Shown here one piece after another: positions 17,433-26,830 of a stretch of DNA of 64,000 nucleotides (position 1 is its first letter; the number at the start of each line of letters is the position of its first letter). Below the pieces are notes generated by a model that worked only from the letters and a program-made list of their open reading frames with translations, made no database searches and was not told the DNA's origin. The position numbers and the translations under genes are program-made. Source of the DNA: Gillisella vitis (GTDB lineage: Bacteria; Pseudomonadota; Alphaproteobacteria; Rhizobiales; Rhizobiaceae); NCBI RefSeq assembly GCF_021559775.1, contig NZ_CP056048.1, positions 248,001 through 312,000 of the forward strand, given 5' to 3'.

Positions 17433-19063
17433 TACTCGCTCTCCTTTCCGGTGCTGGACAGGTTTTTGAAGCCGGGAATTTGCGTCGCATTGCGGACCGC
17501 ATTGATGTAATTTGCCGGGGTGCTCAATGCGCGGATCGTCGTGTCCATATAGTGCATCGCTGGCCCGGCCTGGATGGTGAGAGCGAGCGTGAGCGCTAGC
17601 AGAAACATCACAGGAACGATTTCGATAACAAGGACACGCGGAACGGTGCCTTCGATCGAGCTCCAGAACGTGCGAATGCCGGCGCGGGTCATGGAAATCA
17701 GCGCGGCGATGCCCGACAGGATGACCAGCACGATCAGCGCCCAGATCGCCATGGTTGGCGGCGAACCGATGGCACCGGTGCCCATCATGGCCGACAGCAT
17801 CGCGAATTTGGCGATGAAGCCGGACAGGGGCGGCAGGCCGGAGAGCAGTATTCCGCAGGCAGCAAAACAAATGCCAAGAATGGCCATGGTGCCGGGCATC
17901 GTGACGCCCTCTTCCTCATAGGGCGCCTGCTCATCCGCATCGCCATAGGCATCCATCGTTACCGCAAGGACATTGGCACCAGCATCCTGTCCGCGCTCGA
18001 CAAGCTCGATCAGCATGAAGAATGCGCTGATGGTCAGTGTCGAACTGACAAGATAAAGCAGAGCTCCTGAGGAGACGGCCCCGTCATTGATGCCGACCAC
18101 CATCAACAAGGTGCCCGAAGACACCAGAACCGAAAACCCGGCCAGCCGCCCAAGCGCCTGCGAGGCGAGGACACCAATCGTCCCGAAAACAAGCGTTGCC
18201 ATGCCGCCATAGAGCAGCACGCCCGCGCCGAAGCCAGCTGACGGGCCTTCTGCGAACAACAGCATGGTTAGCCGCAGGATGACATAGATCCCGAGCTTGC
18301 TCATGATGGCGAAAATTCCGGCCACGGGAGCCGACGCTGCACTATAGGCGGTTGGCAGCCAGAAGCAGAGCGGCCACATGCCCGCCTTGATGAGGAAGAC
18401 GACACCCAATATGCCAGCGCCTGCCTCCATCAACATGCGACGGTCCGGTTCCATTTCCGGAATGCGGGCCGCAAGATCGGCCATGTTGAGGGTGCCAGCC
18501 GTGCCGTAAATCAAGCTGACGCCGATCAGAAACAGCAGGGCGGCCACCAGGTTGACGGCAATGTAGTGCAGCCCAGCCTTGACCCGAAGTGGGCCGGACC
18601 CATGCAGCAGGAGACCATAGGACGCGGCCAGCATCACCTCGAAAAACACGAAGAGATTGAAAAGGTCACCGGTCAGGAAAGCCCCATTGACCCCCATCAG
18701 CAGCAGTTGGAACATGCTGTGAAAATGCGCGCCGACCGCATGCCAGCGGGCGAAGGAAAACACCAAGGCCGGGATGGCGAGCAAGGCCGTTAGCAGCAGC
18801 ATCAGGGCCGATAGACCATCCAGAACCAGCACGATGCCGAACGGCGCCGCCCAGTTTCCGACCAGATAGACATTCTCAAAACTGTTCGGCCCGCTCTCGA
18901 TGCGAAACAGAATGATGGCGATGGCTGCCAGTGCGACTGCGGATGCAAGGCTGATCATCGCCTTGGTCAGTCTCTGCCGCTCATCGACAAGCAGAAGCAC
19001 GGCACTGGCAACCAACGGCACCAGCACGGGCGCAATGATCAGATGGTGGGCCCAACCATTCAT
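17432..19063 (-). CDS. mnhD: Monovalent cation/H+ antiporter subunit D
   Basis: A 543-residue polytopic protein of the NuoM/N-like proton-translocating family. Conserved elements include FFEVMLAASYGLLLHG and KAGMWPLCFWLPTAYSAASAPVAGIFA, with the key lysine of the transmembrane proton path. A hydrophilic acidic insert near residues 370-390 (DAYGDADEQAPYEEEG) interrupts the helices, as is common in proteobacterial MnhD. ATG at 19063 overlaps the subunit C stop. Confidence 0.94.
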   Translation of the reverse strand: MNGWAHHLIIAPVLVPLVASAVLLLVDERQRLTKAMISLASAVALAAIAIILFRIESGPNSFENVYLVGNWAAPFGIVLVLDGLSALMLLLTALLAIPALVFSFARWHAVGAHFHSMFQLLLMGVNGAFLTGDLFNLFVFFEVMLAASYGLLLHGSGPLRVKAGLHYIAVNLVAALLFLIGVSLIYGTAGTLNMADLAARIPEMEPDRRMLMEAGAGILGVVFLIKAGMWPLCFWLPTAYSAASAPVAGIFAIMSKLGIYVILRLTMLLFAEGPSAGFGAGVLLYGGMATLVFGTIGVLASQALGRLAGFSVLVSSGTLLMVVGINDGAVSSGALLYLVSSTLTISAFFMLIELVERGQDAGANVLAVTMDAYGDADEQAPYEEEGVTMPGTMAILGICFAACGILLSGLPPLSGFIAKFAMLSAMMGTGAIGSPPTMAIWALIVLVILSGIAALISMTRAGIRTFWSSIEGTVPRVLVIEIVPVMFLLALTLALTIQAGPAMHYMDTTIRALSTPANYINAVRNATQIPGFKNLSSTGKESE

Positions 19064-19398
19064 TTTGGTTCGTTCCTCCCATCGACATGGTCGCTTCCCG
19101 TCAGACCGCGCGAGGCCAGCAGCACCACGAGAAACAGGGCGGTCGTTGCAAAGCCGATGACGATAGCTGTGAGAACGAGAGCTTGCGGCACAGGGTCCGC
19201 CAGATGGCCAGCGCCGTCATCGCCAAGAATGGGTGGCACATTCGCCTTGACGCCACCAACACCGAAGATGAACAAATTGACGGCATAGGATAGCAGTGAA
19301 AGCCCGACGATTACCTGATAGGTGCGAGGCCGCAGGATGAGCCAGACGCCGCAGCCGGTCATAACGCCGATGGCGATCGATAGAACAAGCTCCATCAC
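19060..19398 (-). CDS. mnhC: Monovalent cation/H+ antiporter subunit C
   Basis: A 112-residue NuoK-like subunit with three membrane helices and the MnhC signature GLSLLSYAVNLFIFGVG plus DPVPQALVLTAIVIGFA. Overlaps its neighbours by four bases on both sides. The small hydrophilic loop (VKANVPPILGDDGAGHLA) is typical. Confidence 0.94.
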   Translation of the reverse strand: MMELVLSIAIGVMTGCGVWLILRPRTYQVIVGLSLLSYAVNLFIFGVGGVKANVPPILGDDGAGHLADPVPQALVLTAIVIGFATTALFLVVLLASRGLTGSDHVDGRNEPK

Positions 19399-22244
19399 CC
19401 TTCCTCCGATTTCGAGGCATCAATCATGCGCAGGCGATTGATGCGCAAGGACTGATGCGCGAGAGCGACGAGAATAAGAACCGTGGAGCCGACCACCAGG
19501 GCGAACACGCCGAGATCAAATAGCAGCGCCGTTGCCGCCGGGATCTTGCCGATCAACGGGAGATCGATATAGCGGGAATGCGAGGTGAGGAACGGATATC
19601 CCAGCAACCAGGCGCCGATGCCGGTGGCGACGGCGGTCAACAGGCCTGCACCCATCCAGCGCAGCGGCAGGATACGGATACGATCTTCCGCCCAGCGGGT
19701 GCCGCCCGCCAGATATTGCAGCAGAAACGCAATCGACAGCGTCAACCCCGCAGAAAAACCACCGCCCGGCAGGTCATGTCCACGCATGAACAGGTAAACC
19801 GACAACGTGACGATAACTGGAAACAGCCATTGCATGATGACCGAGGGGATCAGAAGATAATCGCGCACCGTATCGCCCGCTGACCGCTCTGGCCGCTCCT
19901 CATCGAAGCGGTTTTGCGCCTGCTGCTGTTCCGGCATGCCCATGCTGTCTTCGGCAGGGCGGAAGCGGCGCAAAAGCCCGTAGACTGTCAGTGCGACAAC
20001 CCCGAGAACGGCAATCTCGCCCAGCGTATCGAAACCACGGAAATCCACCAGTATGACATTGACCACATTGCGGCCACCGCCCTGCGAATAGGCGTTTTCC
20101 AGGAAATAGCTGGCGATGGCATCGGGAACCGGCATGGTCATCACCGCATAGGCGGTGAACGACATGGCGACCCCGCAAAGAACTGCAAGAGCGAAATCCC
20201 GAAACCGGCGAAAGCGCGCGCTCAAGGTCATTGTTTCGCCAAGTCCTTCGGATCGCTTGGGAAGCCAGCGCAGGCCGAGAAGGATGAGGACTGTGGTGAC
20301 GATTTCGACCAGCAATTGCGTGATGGCCAGATCGGGTGCCGAGAGCCAGACGAAGGTGAGGCAGACGATAAGACCGACGCCACCGAGCATCACCAATGAT
20401 GCGAGACGGTGGTATTTCGCCAGATAGGCGGTGCCGATGGCAAGGCAGATGCCGATGGCCCAAAGGGCTGCAAACACCGGATCGGCGCCGGAATAGACAA
20501 GCGGGCGAACCTCGAAGCCTCTGATATAAAGAGGCAGCATTCCTGCCGCAAAACCCACTGTCACCAGCCAGCGAAGTTGCGGCTGTAGCTTGCGGGTGCC
20601 GAGGCGACGTTCGGCGATACGCGCCCAGTGCCAGGACACTTCAACGATAACGCGCTCGAAAATGCGCTGGCCTTTGAACCTGTGAAAAAACGGCGGGCCA
20701 TCGTGGCACCGGGCGAGATAGTCCTTCAACAGGAAATAGATCACTCCGCCGCCGACAAGGGCGATCATGCTCATCACCAATGGCAGATTGACGCCATGCC
20801 AGATTGCCAGACTGTATTCCGGTGTGTCGGCCCTGAGAACACTGACGACGGCGACGTGAAGAAAGGGACCGATCGAGATTGCCGGGATGATGCCGACAAT
20901 CAGGCAGGCCAGCACAAGAAACTCCACGGGAAACCGCATCCAGCGCGGTGGCTCGTGCGGACGGGCAACCGGGAGATCCTGAGGCGGCGGGCCAAAGAAT
21001 ACGGTGTGGATGAACCGCAGCGAATAGGCGACGCTGAAGGCACTGGCAAGCGTTGCGACATAGGGCAGGATGGTGTCCAGGATCGAATCCGCATGGGTTT
21101 CAACGGCTTCGGCGAAGAACATTTCCTTGGACAGAAAGCCGTTGAGAAGCGGAACGCCAGCCATCGCCGCGCTGGCGACTATGGCAAGCGTTGCGGTGAA
21201 CGGCATGAACCGGAACAGCCCGCTCAACCGCCGCATGTCACGGGTTCCCGTCTCGTGATCGATGATCCCTGCTGCCATGAACAGCGATGCCTTGAAGGTC
21301 GCATGGTTCAGCATGTGGAAAATAGCCGCCACCGTTGCCAATGGACTTCCCAGGCTGAGCAATGTGGTGATCAGTCCGAGATGGCTGATGGTCGAATAGG
21401 CCAGCAGCCCTTTGAGATCCTGCTGGAACATCGCAAAATAGGCACCGAGCAACAAGGTTGTGATCCCAGCGGCTCCGACGATCCAGAACCATTCATTGGT
21501 GCCTGATAGCACAGGCCAGAAACGCACCAGCAGAAACACCCCGGCTTTGACCATGGTCGCTGAATGGAGAAAGGCCGAAACAGGCGTTGGAGCGGCCATG
21601 GCGTTCGGTAGCCAGAAATGAAACGGAAACTGGGCGCTTTTCGTCAGTGCGCCGAGCAATATGAACACCAGGGCGGGGACATAAAGGGAATGTTCGCGAA
21701 TGACATTGCCGGAGTCGAGTATGGTATCGAGGTCATAGCTGCCGACGATATTGCCGAGCAGAATAAGGCCGATCAACAGGCAGAAGCCGCCGATCCCGGT
21801 AATGGTCAGCGCCATTCGGGCACCGTCGCGCGCGTTGGGATTATTATGCCAATAGCTGATCAGCAGGAATGAAAAGATGCTTGTCAGCTCCCAGAAGACT
21901 GACAGGAGGATGACATTGCCCGAAAGCACGATGCCAAGCATCGCGCCCATGAAGGCCAGCAGGAAGGAGAAGAACCGGGGAACCGGATCTTCTTCCGACA
22001 TATAATAGCGGGCATACAGCACGACCAGAAAGCCGATGGCTGCGATCAGCATGGTGAAGATCCAGGCCAGGCCATCCATCCGCAGCGTAAAATCCAGACC
22101 AAGCTGCGGGAGCCATGGCATGTTGAATTTTACGACGCCGCCATCAGCGACCGCCGGATAGAGACTTGCCGTCAGCGCCAGCGAAATGAGCATGACAATA
22201 GCGGCCGAGCCTGCCGGAAGGCGGCGAGACGGCGTATTCAGCAA
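19395..22244 (-). CDS. mnhA: Monovalent cation/H+ antiporter subunit A fused to subunit B
   Basis: First gene of the operon: a fused A-B subunit of at least 949 residues. The A part is NuoL-like (FWELTSIFSFLLI, KSAQFPFHFWLPNAMAAPTPVSAFLHSATMVKAGVFLL) with a DUF4040-like segment; the C-terminal ~150 residues are the MnhB domain (FMRGHDLPGGGFSAGL). A/B fusion is usual in alphaproteobacteria (PhaAB). The first conventional start is TTG at 22244, but this omits a hydrophobic helix encoded in frame just upstream (LLVVLLLLPFVGSLLSVF). An ATT codon at 22322, six bases after AAGGAA, would include it, so the true start is probably upstream and non-ATG. Confidence 0.92.
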   Translation of the reverse strand: MLNTPSRRLPAGSAAIVMLISLALTASLYPAVADGGVVKFNMPWLPQLGLDFTLRMDGLAWIFTMLIAAIGFLVVLYARYYMSEEDPVPRFFSFLLAFMGAMLGIVLSGNVILLSVFWELTSIFSFLLISYWHNNPNARDGARMALTITGIGGFCLLIGLILLGNIVGSYDLDTILDSGNVIREHSLYVPALVFILLGALTKSAQFPFHFWLPNAMAAPTPVSAFLHSATMVKAGVFLLVRFWPVLSGTNEWFWIVGAAGITTLLLGAYFAMFQQDLKGLLAYSTISHLGLITTLLSLGSPLATVAAIFHMLNHATFKASLFMAAGIIDHETGTRDMRRLSGLFRFMPFTATLAIVASAAMAGVPLLNGFLSKEMFFAEAVETHADSILDTILPYVATLASAFSVAYSLRFIHTVFFGPPPQDLPVARPHEPPRWMRFPVEFLVLACLIVGIIPAISIGPFLHVAVVSVLRADTPEYSLAIWHGVNLPLVMSMIALVGGGVIYFLLKDYLARCHDGPPFFHRFKGQRIFERVIVEVSWHWARIAERRLGTRKLQPQLRWLVTVGFAAGMLPLYIRGFEVRPLVYSGADPVFAALWAIGICLAIGTAYLAKYHRLASLVMLGGVGLIVCLTFVWLSAPDLAITQLLVEIVTTVLILLGLRWLPKRSEGLGETMTLSARFRRFRDFALAVLCGVAMSFTAYAVMTMPVPDAIASYFLENAYSQGGGRNVVNVILVDFRGFDTLGEIAVLGVVALTVYGLLRRFRPAEDSMGMPEQQQAQNRFDEERPERSAGDTVRDYLLIPSVIMQWLFPVIVTLSVYLFMRGHDLPGGGFSAGLTLSIAFLLQYLAGGTRWAEDRIRILPLRWMGAGLLTAVATGIGAWLLGYPFLTSHSRYIDLPLIGKIPAATALLFDLGVFALVVGSTVLILVALAHQSLRINRLRMIDASKSEEG

Positions 22245-22442
22245 AAATACAGATAAGAGACTTCCGACGAAAGGCAGAAGCAGGAGAACAACGAGCAGAG
22301 ACGGTCCAGCTGTTATCCCAATGCTGTGTTCCTTTTTGATTCGAGCCCGGAATGCCTATGCCGCACAATGGATTGGCATCTAGCGACCCGCGCTTTATTG
22401 CGCTATATGATGGATATCAATCAATATGGGTGATACTTGGCG

Positions 22443-22691
22443 ATGGGTCAAGGAAACGAGTCCAAGTTTTTAACACCAGCGCTGTGTCGCGCGGCACGCG
22501 GCCTTCTGGATTGGACGCAACAGGACCTTGCCGAGCGAGCGGGTGTCTCACGTAGCACCATTAAAGATTACGAAAACTGTCGTCACGATCTCCATCGTGC
22601 CACCGCAGCCCAGTTGAGCCTTGCATTGGAAGGGGGAGGCGTCGTCTTCCTTCACCTTGATGATGGCAAAGTTGGGCTATGCTCCAAATGA
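22443..22691 (+). CDS. Small XRE-family transcriptional regulator
   Basis: An 82-residue helix-turn-helix protein. The HTH is clear: LDWTQQDLAERAGVSRSTIKDYE, then RATAAQLSLALEGGGVVF, a pattern common in short rhizobial XRE proteins with no extra domain. ATG at 22443 is preferred to a TTG two codons earlier; neither has a good ribosome site. It is divergent from the antiporter operon, so it may autoregulate or act on mnhA, but its target is unknown. Confidence 0.78.
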   Translation: MGQGNESKFLTPALCRAARGLLDWTQQDLAERAGVSRSTIKDYENCRHDLHRATAAQLSLALEGGGVVFLHLDDGKVGLCSK

Positions 22692-22848
22692 TAATGACAT
22701 TGATGCGGCCAGAAGGCTTTCTTCCCGGCGGAAGTTAGAATTATTGCCCAAGTCTCTGGCTGAAGTTTCGTTGTCCTGTCGTCTTGCGCAGTATATCTGT
22801 CCGGTTGCAGAGCTACGAATCTGCTTATTTTATAATCGCTCAACGTGC

Positions 22849-22893
22849 TTGACACATTTTTAGGCCACCCTTAACAATTTCTACCAAATGGTA
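22849..22893 (+). promoter_or_regulatory. Predicted promoter and small palindrome upstream of the BMP-type operon
   Basis: TTGACA (22849-22854), 17 bases, TAACAA (22872-22877) fits a housekeeping promoter. Just after the expected transcription start lies TACCA-AA-TGGTA (22882-22893), a likely repressor site, followed by AAAAAAAGGGG before the ATG at 22910. The 218-base gap between the XRE gene and the binding-protein gene holds nothing else recognisable. Confidence 0.5.
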
Positions 22894-22909
22894 AAAAAAG
22901 GGGTTCAGA

Positions 22910-23896
22910 ATGGGTAAGCAGTTTTTGATGTCGCGTCGGTCCGTTCTGGCGTCGGGCATGGCTTTGGGTGTCAGCGCTTTTGCGCCATCCTTGCGGGCGG
23001 CAGCGCCGATTAAGGTGGCGGGCATTCATGGTTCGCCGGTGGAAAATGCCTGGAATTCAGTCCTGCACAAAGCTTTACAGGATGCCGCCAAGGAAGGCGT
23101 TATTGAATACGTGTTTTCCGAAGGTGTATCCGGCACCGATTATCCGCGCGCAATGCGCGAATATGCCGAGCAGAATGCCAAATTGATCATTGGCGAAACC
23201 TTCCCCGTCGAAAAGCAGGCACGCGAAGTGGCCGCCGATTATCCACAGACGGCCTTTGTCATGGGCTCCAGCGGCAAGCTGTCTGGCGATAATTTCGGGG
23301 TTTTCGGCACCTGGAATTTCGATGGTGCCTATCTGGCCGGGATGCTGGCTGGCAAGATGACCAAATCCAACATCGTCGGCTCTGTTGGTGCCATGCCGAT
23401 CCCGGAAGTCAACATGCTGATCAATGCCTTTGGCGCAGGCGTAAAAGCCGTTAACCCCAATGCCAAGCATCTTGTGACCTTCATCGGCACGTTCTTCGAT
23501 CCGCCAAAAGCACGCGAAGCGGGCCTTGCCCAGATTGATGCAGGCGCAGACATCCTGTTTGGCGAACGCATTGGCACGGCAGATGCGGCCAAGGAACGCG
23601 GCATCAAATCCGTTGGCTCGTTGATCGATTACACCCCTCGTTATCCCAATACGGTGTTTGCCAACGCGTTGTGGAATTTCCGCCCGATCCTCAATGCGGC
23701 TCTGGCCGATGTTGCAGCAGGCAAACCCACCGGGCGCGATTACACCGCCTATGGCCTGATGAAGGAAGGCGGCAGCGATATTGTTTTCGTCAAGGGTGTG
23801 GCACCTGCTGATGCCGAAGCGGCCATGGAAGCCAAGCGCGCCGAGATCAAGGCGGGAACGTTTGAAGTGCCAAAGATCATGACCGAGCCAAAGTAA
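22910..23896 (+). CDS. BMP family ABC transporter substrate-binding protein
   Basis: A 328-residue periplasmic binding protein of the basic-membrane-protein (PnrA/Med) class, which usually binds nucleosides or purines. Signal with a twin-arginine-like start (SRRSVLASGMALGVSAFAPSLRAAA). Family motifs follow: ENAWNSVLHKAL, GVSGTDYPRAMREYA, NFGVFGTWNFDGAYLAGMLAG and SVGAMPIPEVNMLINAF. First gene of a plus-strand operon that continues through an amidase, ATPase, two permeases and a cytosine-deaminase-like enzyme. Confidence 0.9.
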   Translation: MGKQFLMSRRSVLASGMALGVSAFAPSLRAAAPIKVAGIHGSPVENAWNSVLHKALQDAAKEGVIEYVFSEGVSGTDYPRAMREYAEQNAKLIIGETFPVEKQAREVAADYPQTAFVMGSSGKLSGDNFGVFGTWNFDGAYLAGMLAGKMTKSNIVGSVGAMPIPEVNMLINAFGAGVKAVNPNAKHLVTFIGTFFDPPKAREAGLAQIDAGADILFGERIGTADAAKERGIKSVGSLIDYTPRYPNTVFANALWNFRPILNAALADVAAGKPTGRDYTAYGLMKEGGSDIVFVKGVAPADAEAAMEAKRAEIKAGTFEVPKIMTEPK

Positions 23897-23903
23897 GCCA
23901 ACC

Positions 23904-25313
23904 ATGCAAGCTGATGCTACTGCTCTGGCCCAAGCGATCGCACACGGTCGCTTGTCTGCCACCGAGGCAATGCAGGCCTCAATTTCCGCCGCTGAGACGC
24001 TCAACGATCTGGGTACCATTGCCTATATGGATGCGGAAAAAGGCCTTGAAGCGGCGAGGGCACTTGATGCCCTGCCGCTGGACGCCAAGCCGCGCTCTGC
24101 AATGGCCTTTGGGGGTGTACCAACGCTTGCCAAGGATCTGGGTGGGCCGTTTGCCGGTTTTCCGGTGGTGGCGGGATCAAGGCTCATGGCGCGCCGTGGC
24201 GGGCTGGTTGATTCCGATCTGGCGGAGCGTTTCCGCAGCGAAGGCTTTTGCGTTTTCGGCCTGACCACCAGCCCGGAATTCGGCCTTTCGCTGGCAAGCG
24301 AGCCGCATATTGGTCCTATCTGCCGTAATCCGCTGGATCGGGCCCGCACAGCTGGCGGGTCTTCCGGTGGTGCTGCGGCCGCTGTTGCTGCTGGCATTGT
24401 GGCCATTGCCCATGCCACCGATGCGGGCGGCTCCATCCGCGTGCCCGCCGCCTGCTGCGGCCTTGTTGGCCTGAAACCCAGCCGAGGGGCCATGCCCTCT
24501 GGCCCCAGCTTTGGCAATCATTTGGGCGGCATTGCCAGCGAGCTGGTCGTTTCCCGATCCGTGCGCGACACCGCAACCAGCTTTTCTGTGCTCAGTGGCA
24601 ATGTGGAAGGTCCATTCCCGCCATTTTCACCCACGCCGCCAAAGGCTGGCCGCTTGCGCATCGGCATTCTCACCGACACGGGCGATCAATATGCCACCGA
24701 CAGTGACCGCTTGGTGGCCATTGATGAGGCAGGGCGGGCATTGGAAGCCGATGGTCATCAGCTCGTGCCCATTGCCTTTTCACAAATCGCCCAGCCAGCG
24801 GCGGCAAGCAATGATGCCTTTGTCAATATCGTTTGCGCCAATCTTGCCGAGACGTTTTCGAAATTCAACCTTGATGCATCCAAGACGGAAACACTGACGC
24901 AGGCGACCATTGAGCGCGGACTGGCACTGCCCGCCGCCCATCTGTGGCGCAGCCTTAACGCCATGGTGCTTGTCAGCCGCGACCTCTGGCGGCTGTTTGA
25001 CGATGTCGATTGTCTGTTGTGCCCGATGCTATCATCAGCACCCTTGCCGATTGGCTCTTTCCCCAGCGATCATCGCGATACCGATCTGCATTTCGACCGC
25101 ATGGCCCGCTTTGCACCGCTCGCAGCCCTTGCCAATGCATCAGGATGCCCAGCCATCACGCTGCCCTATGGAAGCGATGCTTCCGGCTTGCCGCTGCCGG
25201 TGCAAATGCTGGCCCCGATGGGCAGTGAGCCGCTGCTTTTGCAACTGGCCGCCCGCCTTGAGAGTGACCAACGGTTCCAGCAGAGATTCCCGATTGCTGG
25301 ATTCACGCCATGA
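23904..25313 (+). CDS. Amidase (amidase signature family)
   Basis: A 469-residue amidase. The Ser-cisSer-Lys triad region is complete: Lys in PTLAKDLGG (about residue 76), the signature GGSSGGAAAAVAAGIVAIA and the second Ser in ATDAGGSIRVPAACCGLVGLKPSRG. It hydrolyses a C-N bond of an amide; the substrate is unknown. Unusually it sits between the binding-protein and ATPase genes, and its stop overlaps the ATPase start (ATGA). This ties it to the imported compound, perhaps a carbamoyl or ring-opened pyrimidine/purine. Confidence 0.9.
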   Translation: MQADATALAQAIAHGRLSATEAMQASISAAETLNDLGTIAYMDAEKGLEAARALDALPLDAKPRSAMAFGGVPTLAKDLGGPFAGFPVVAGSRLMARRGGLVDSDLAERFRSEGFCVFGLTTSPEFGLSLASEPHIGPICRNPLDRARTAGGSSGGAAAAVAAGIVAIAHATDAGGSIRVPAACCGLVGLKPSRGAMPSGPSFGNHLGGIASELVVSRSVRDTATSFSVLSGNVEGPFPPFSPTPPKAGRLRIGILTDTGDQYATDSDRLVAIDEAGRALEADGHQLVPIAFSQIAQPAAASNDAFVNIVCANLAETFSKFNLDASKTETLTQATIERGLALPAAHLWRSLNAMVLVSRDLWRLFDDVDCLLCPMLSSAPLPIGSFPSDHRDTDLHFDRMARFAPLAALANASGCPAITLPYGSDASGLPLPVQMLAPMGSEPLLLQLAARLESDQRFQQRFPIAGFTP

Positions 25314-26830
25314 CCGTGCCCGTGCTGGACATTCTGGGTGTCAGCAAACGGTTTGGCAGCAATCTCGCCAATGATGATATTTCGCTATCACTGGCGAAGG
25401 GCGAAATTCTGGCGCTGCTGGGGGAAAACGGGGCCGGGAAAACCACCCTGATGAGCATCCTGTTTGGCCATTATGTGCCAGATTCCGGCAAGGTTCTGGT
25501 TGAGGGCAAAGAGTTGCCGCCGGGCAAGCCACGCGCCGCCATTCGGGCAGGTATCGGCATGGTGCATCAGCACTTTTCGCTGGCCCCAAACCTAACCGTT
25601 CTGGAAAACGTCACAACGGGCACTGAGAGCCTATGGTCCCTGCGGTCGCGGCGTGCGCAGGCACGGGAAAAGCTCATGGCCATTTCCAGCCGCTTTGGCC
25701 TGAAAGTTGATCCCGATGCCCGCCTCGGCGATCTCTCGGTGGGCGAACAGCAGCGGGTCGAAATTCTCAAAGCGCTCTACAATGATGCCCGCATTCTGGT
25801 GCTGGATGAACCGACCGCTGTTCTCACTCAAGTTGAAGCAGAAATGCTGTTTACGACCTTGAAGGATATGGCGGCACAGGGCCTTTCGCTGATTTTCATT
25901 TCTCACAAACTCGATGAGGTCATGTCTGCCGCCGACCGGATCGTGGTGCTGCGCGGTGGACGGCGGGTGGCGGAGCGCAAGGCAGCGGAGACCAGCAAGG
26001 CAGAGCTTGCCGAGCTAATGGTGGGACGCACTGTGACCCGACCTGTACGTGACGCCTCCACTCCGGGTGATATTGTTCTGGAAGCAGCACACCTGACCGT
26101 CCGCAAAGACGGCGTTGACGTACTGAAGGCAATCGATTTCCGGCTGCGGGCTGGCGAGGTTCTCGGCATCATTGGTGTTTCGGGCAATGGTCAGGGCGTT
26201 CTAGCGCAAGTGCTCTCCGGCACCATGCCGCATACGGCTGGCGACCTTCTGTTGTTTGGCACCCCGGTGGAGAACCTGTCGGTGGCAGATGTCGTAACGG
26301 CAGGCATCGGTCGCATCCCCGAAGACCGCAACAAGGAAGGCGTGATCGGCGAGATGGCAATTTGGGAAAATGCCATTCTTGAGCGGCTCCCGGCCTTTTC
26401 ACAGCACGGCCTAGTCAACCGCAAGGCAGGCATGGAATTTGCGCGCACCATCATCGAGCAATTCGATGTGCGCGGCGGCACACCCGCCAGCCGCATCCGT
26501 CTGCTGTCCGGCGGCAATATGCAAAAACTCATTCTGGGTCGCAACCTCATCAATCGCCCCCGTATTCTTCTGGCCGCCCAACCCGCGCGGGGTCTGGATG
26601 AAGGGGCCGTGGCCGCCGTGCACGAGCGCATTCTCGAGGCCCGCCGGGCTGGAACTGCTGTGCTGCTGATTTCCGAGGATCTAGACGAAGTTATGGCGCT
26701 TGCCGACCGCATTCAAGCCATTGTTGGTGGCAGGCTGTCGCCGCCGATCAATGCCGAAGATGCCAATGCCCGCAAACTCGGCCTGATAATGGCTGGCGAA
26801 TGGCAGGCGGAGGTGTCCCATGCGGTTTGA
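25310..26830 (+). CDS. ABC transporter ATP-binding protein, double ATPase (BMP/nucleoside type)
   Basis: A 506-residue protein with two ATPase modules. The first has GENGAGKTT, signature LSVGEQQRVEILKAL and Walker B ILVLDEPTAVLT. The second has a degenerate P-loop (GVSGNGQGVL) but a good signature LLSGGNMQKLILGRNL, and the Walker B acidic position is changed (ILLAAQPARGLDEG). This asymmetry is typical of YufO/NupO and sugar CUT2 ATPases. It pairs with the two permeases downstream; the next gene starts 11 bases before its stop. Confidence 0.92.
   Translation: MTVPVLDILGVSKRFGSNLANDDISLSLAKGEILALLGENGAGKTTLMSILFGHYVPDSGKVLVEGKELPPGKPRAAIRAGIGMVHQHFSLAPNLTVLENVTTGTESLWSLRSRRAQAREKLMAISSRFGLKVDPDARLGDLSVGEQQRVEILKALYNDARILVLDEPTAVLTQVEAEMLFTTLKDMAAQGLSLIFISHKLDEVMSAADRIVVLRGGRRVAERKAAETSKAELAELMVGRTVTRPVRDASTPGDIVLEAAHLTVRKDGVDVLKAIDFRLRAGEVLGIIGVSGNGQGVLAQVLSGTMPHTAGDLLLFGTPVENLSVADVVTAGIGRIPEDRNKEGVIGEMAIWENAILERLPAFSQHGLVNRKAGMEFARTIIEQFDVRGGTPASRIRLLSGGNMQKLILGRNLINRPRILLAAQPARGLDEGAVAAVHERILEARRAGTAVLLISEDLDEVMALADRIQAIVGGRLSPPINAEDANARKLGLIMAGEWQAEVSHAV

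Noticed and set aside
20628..21506. Long open frame opposite mnhA
   Set aside because: A shadow of a GC-rich membrane protein gene; the translation is hydrophilic low-complexity with no motif.
22144..22368. ATG 22368 as start of mnhA
   Set aside because: It is in another frame and would need a frameshift; the in-frame helix upstream of 22244 is intact to a non-ATG start.
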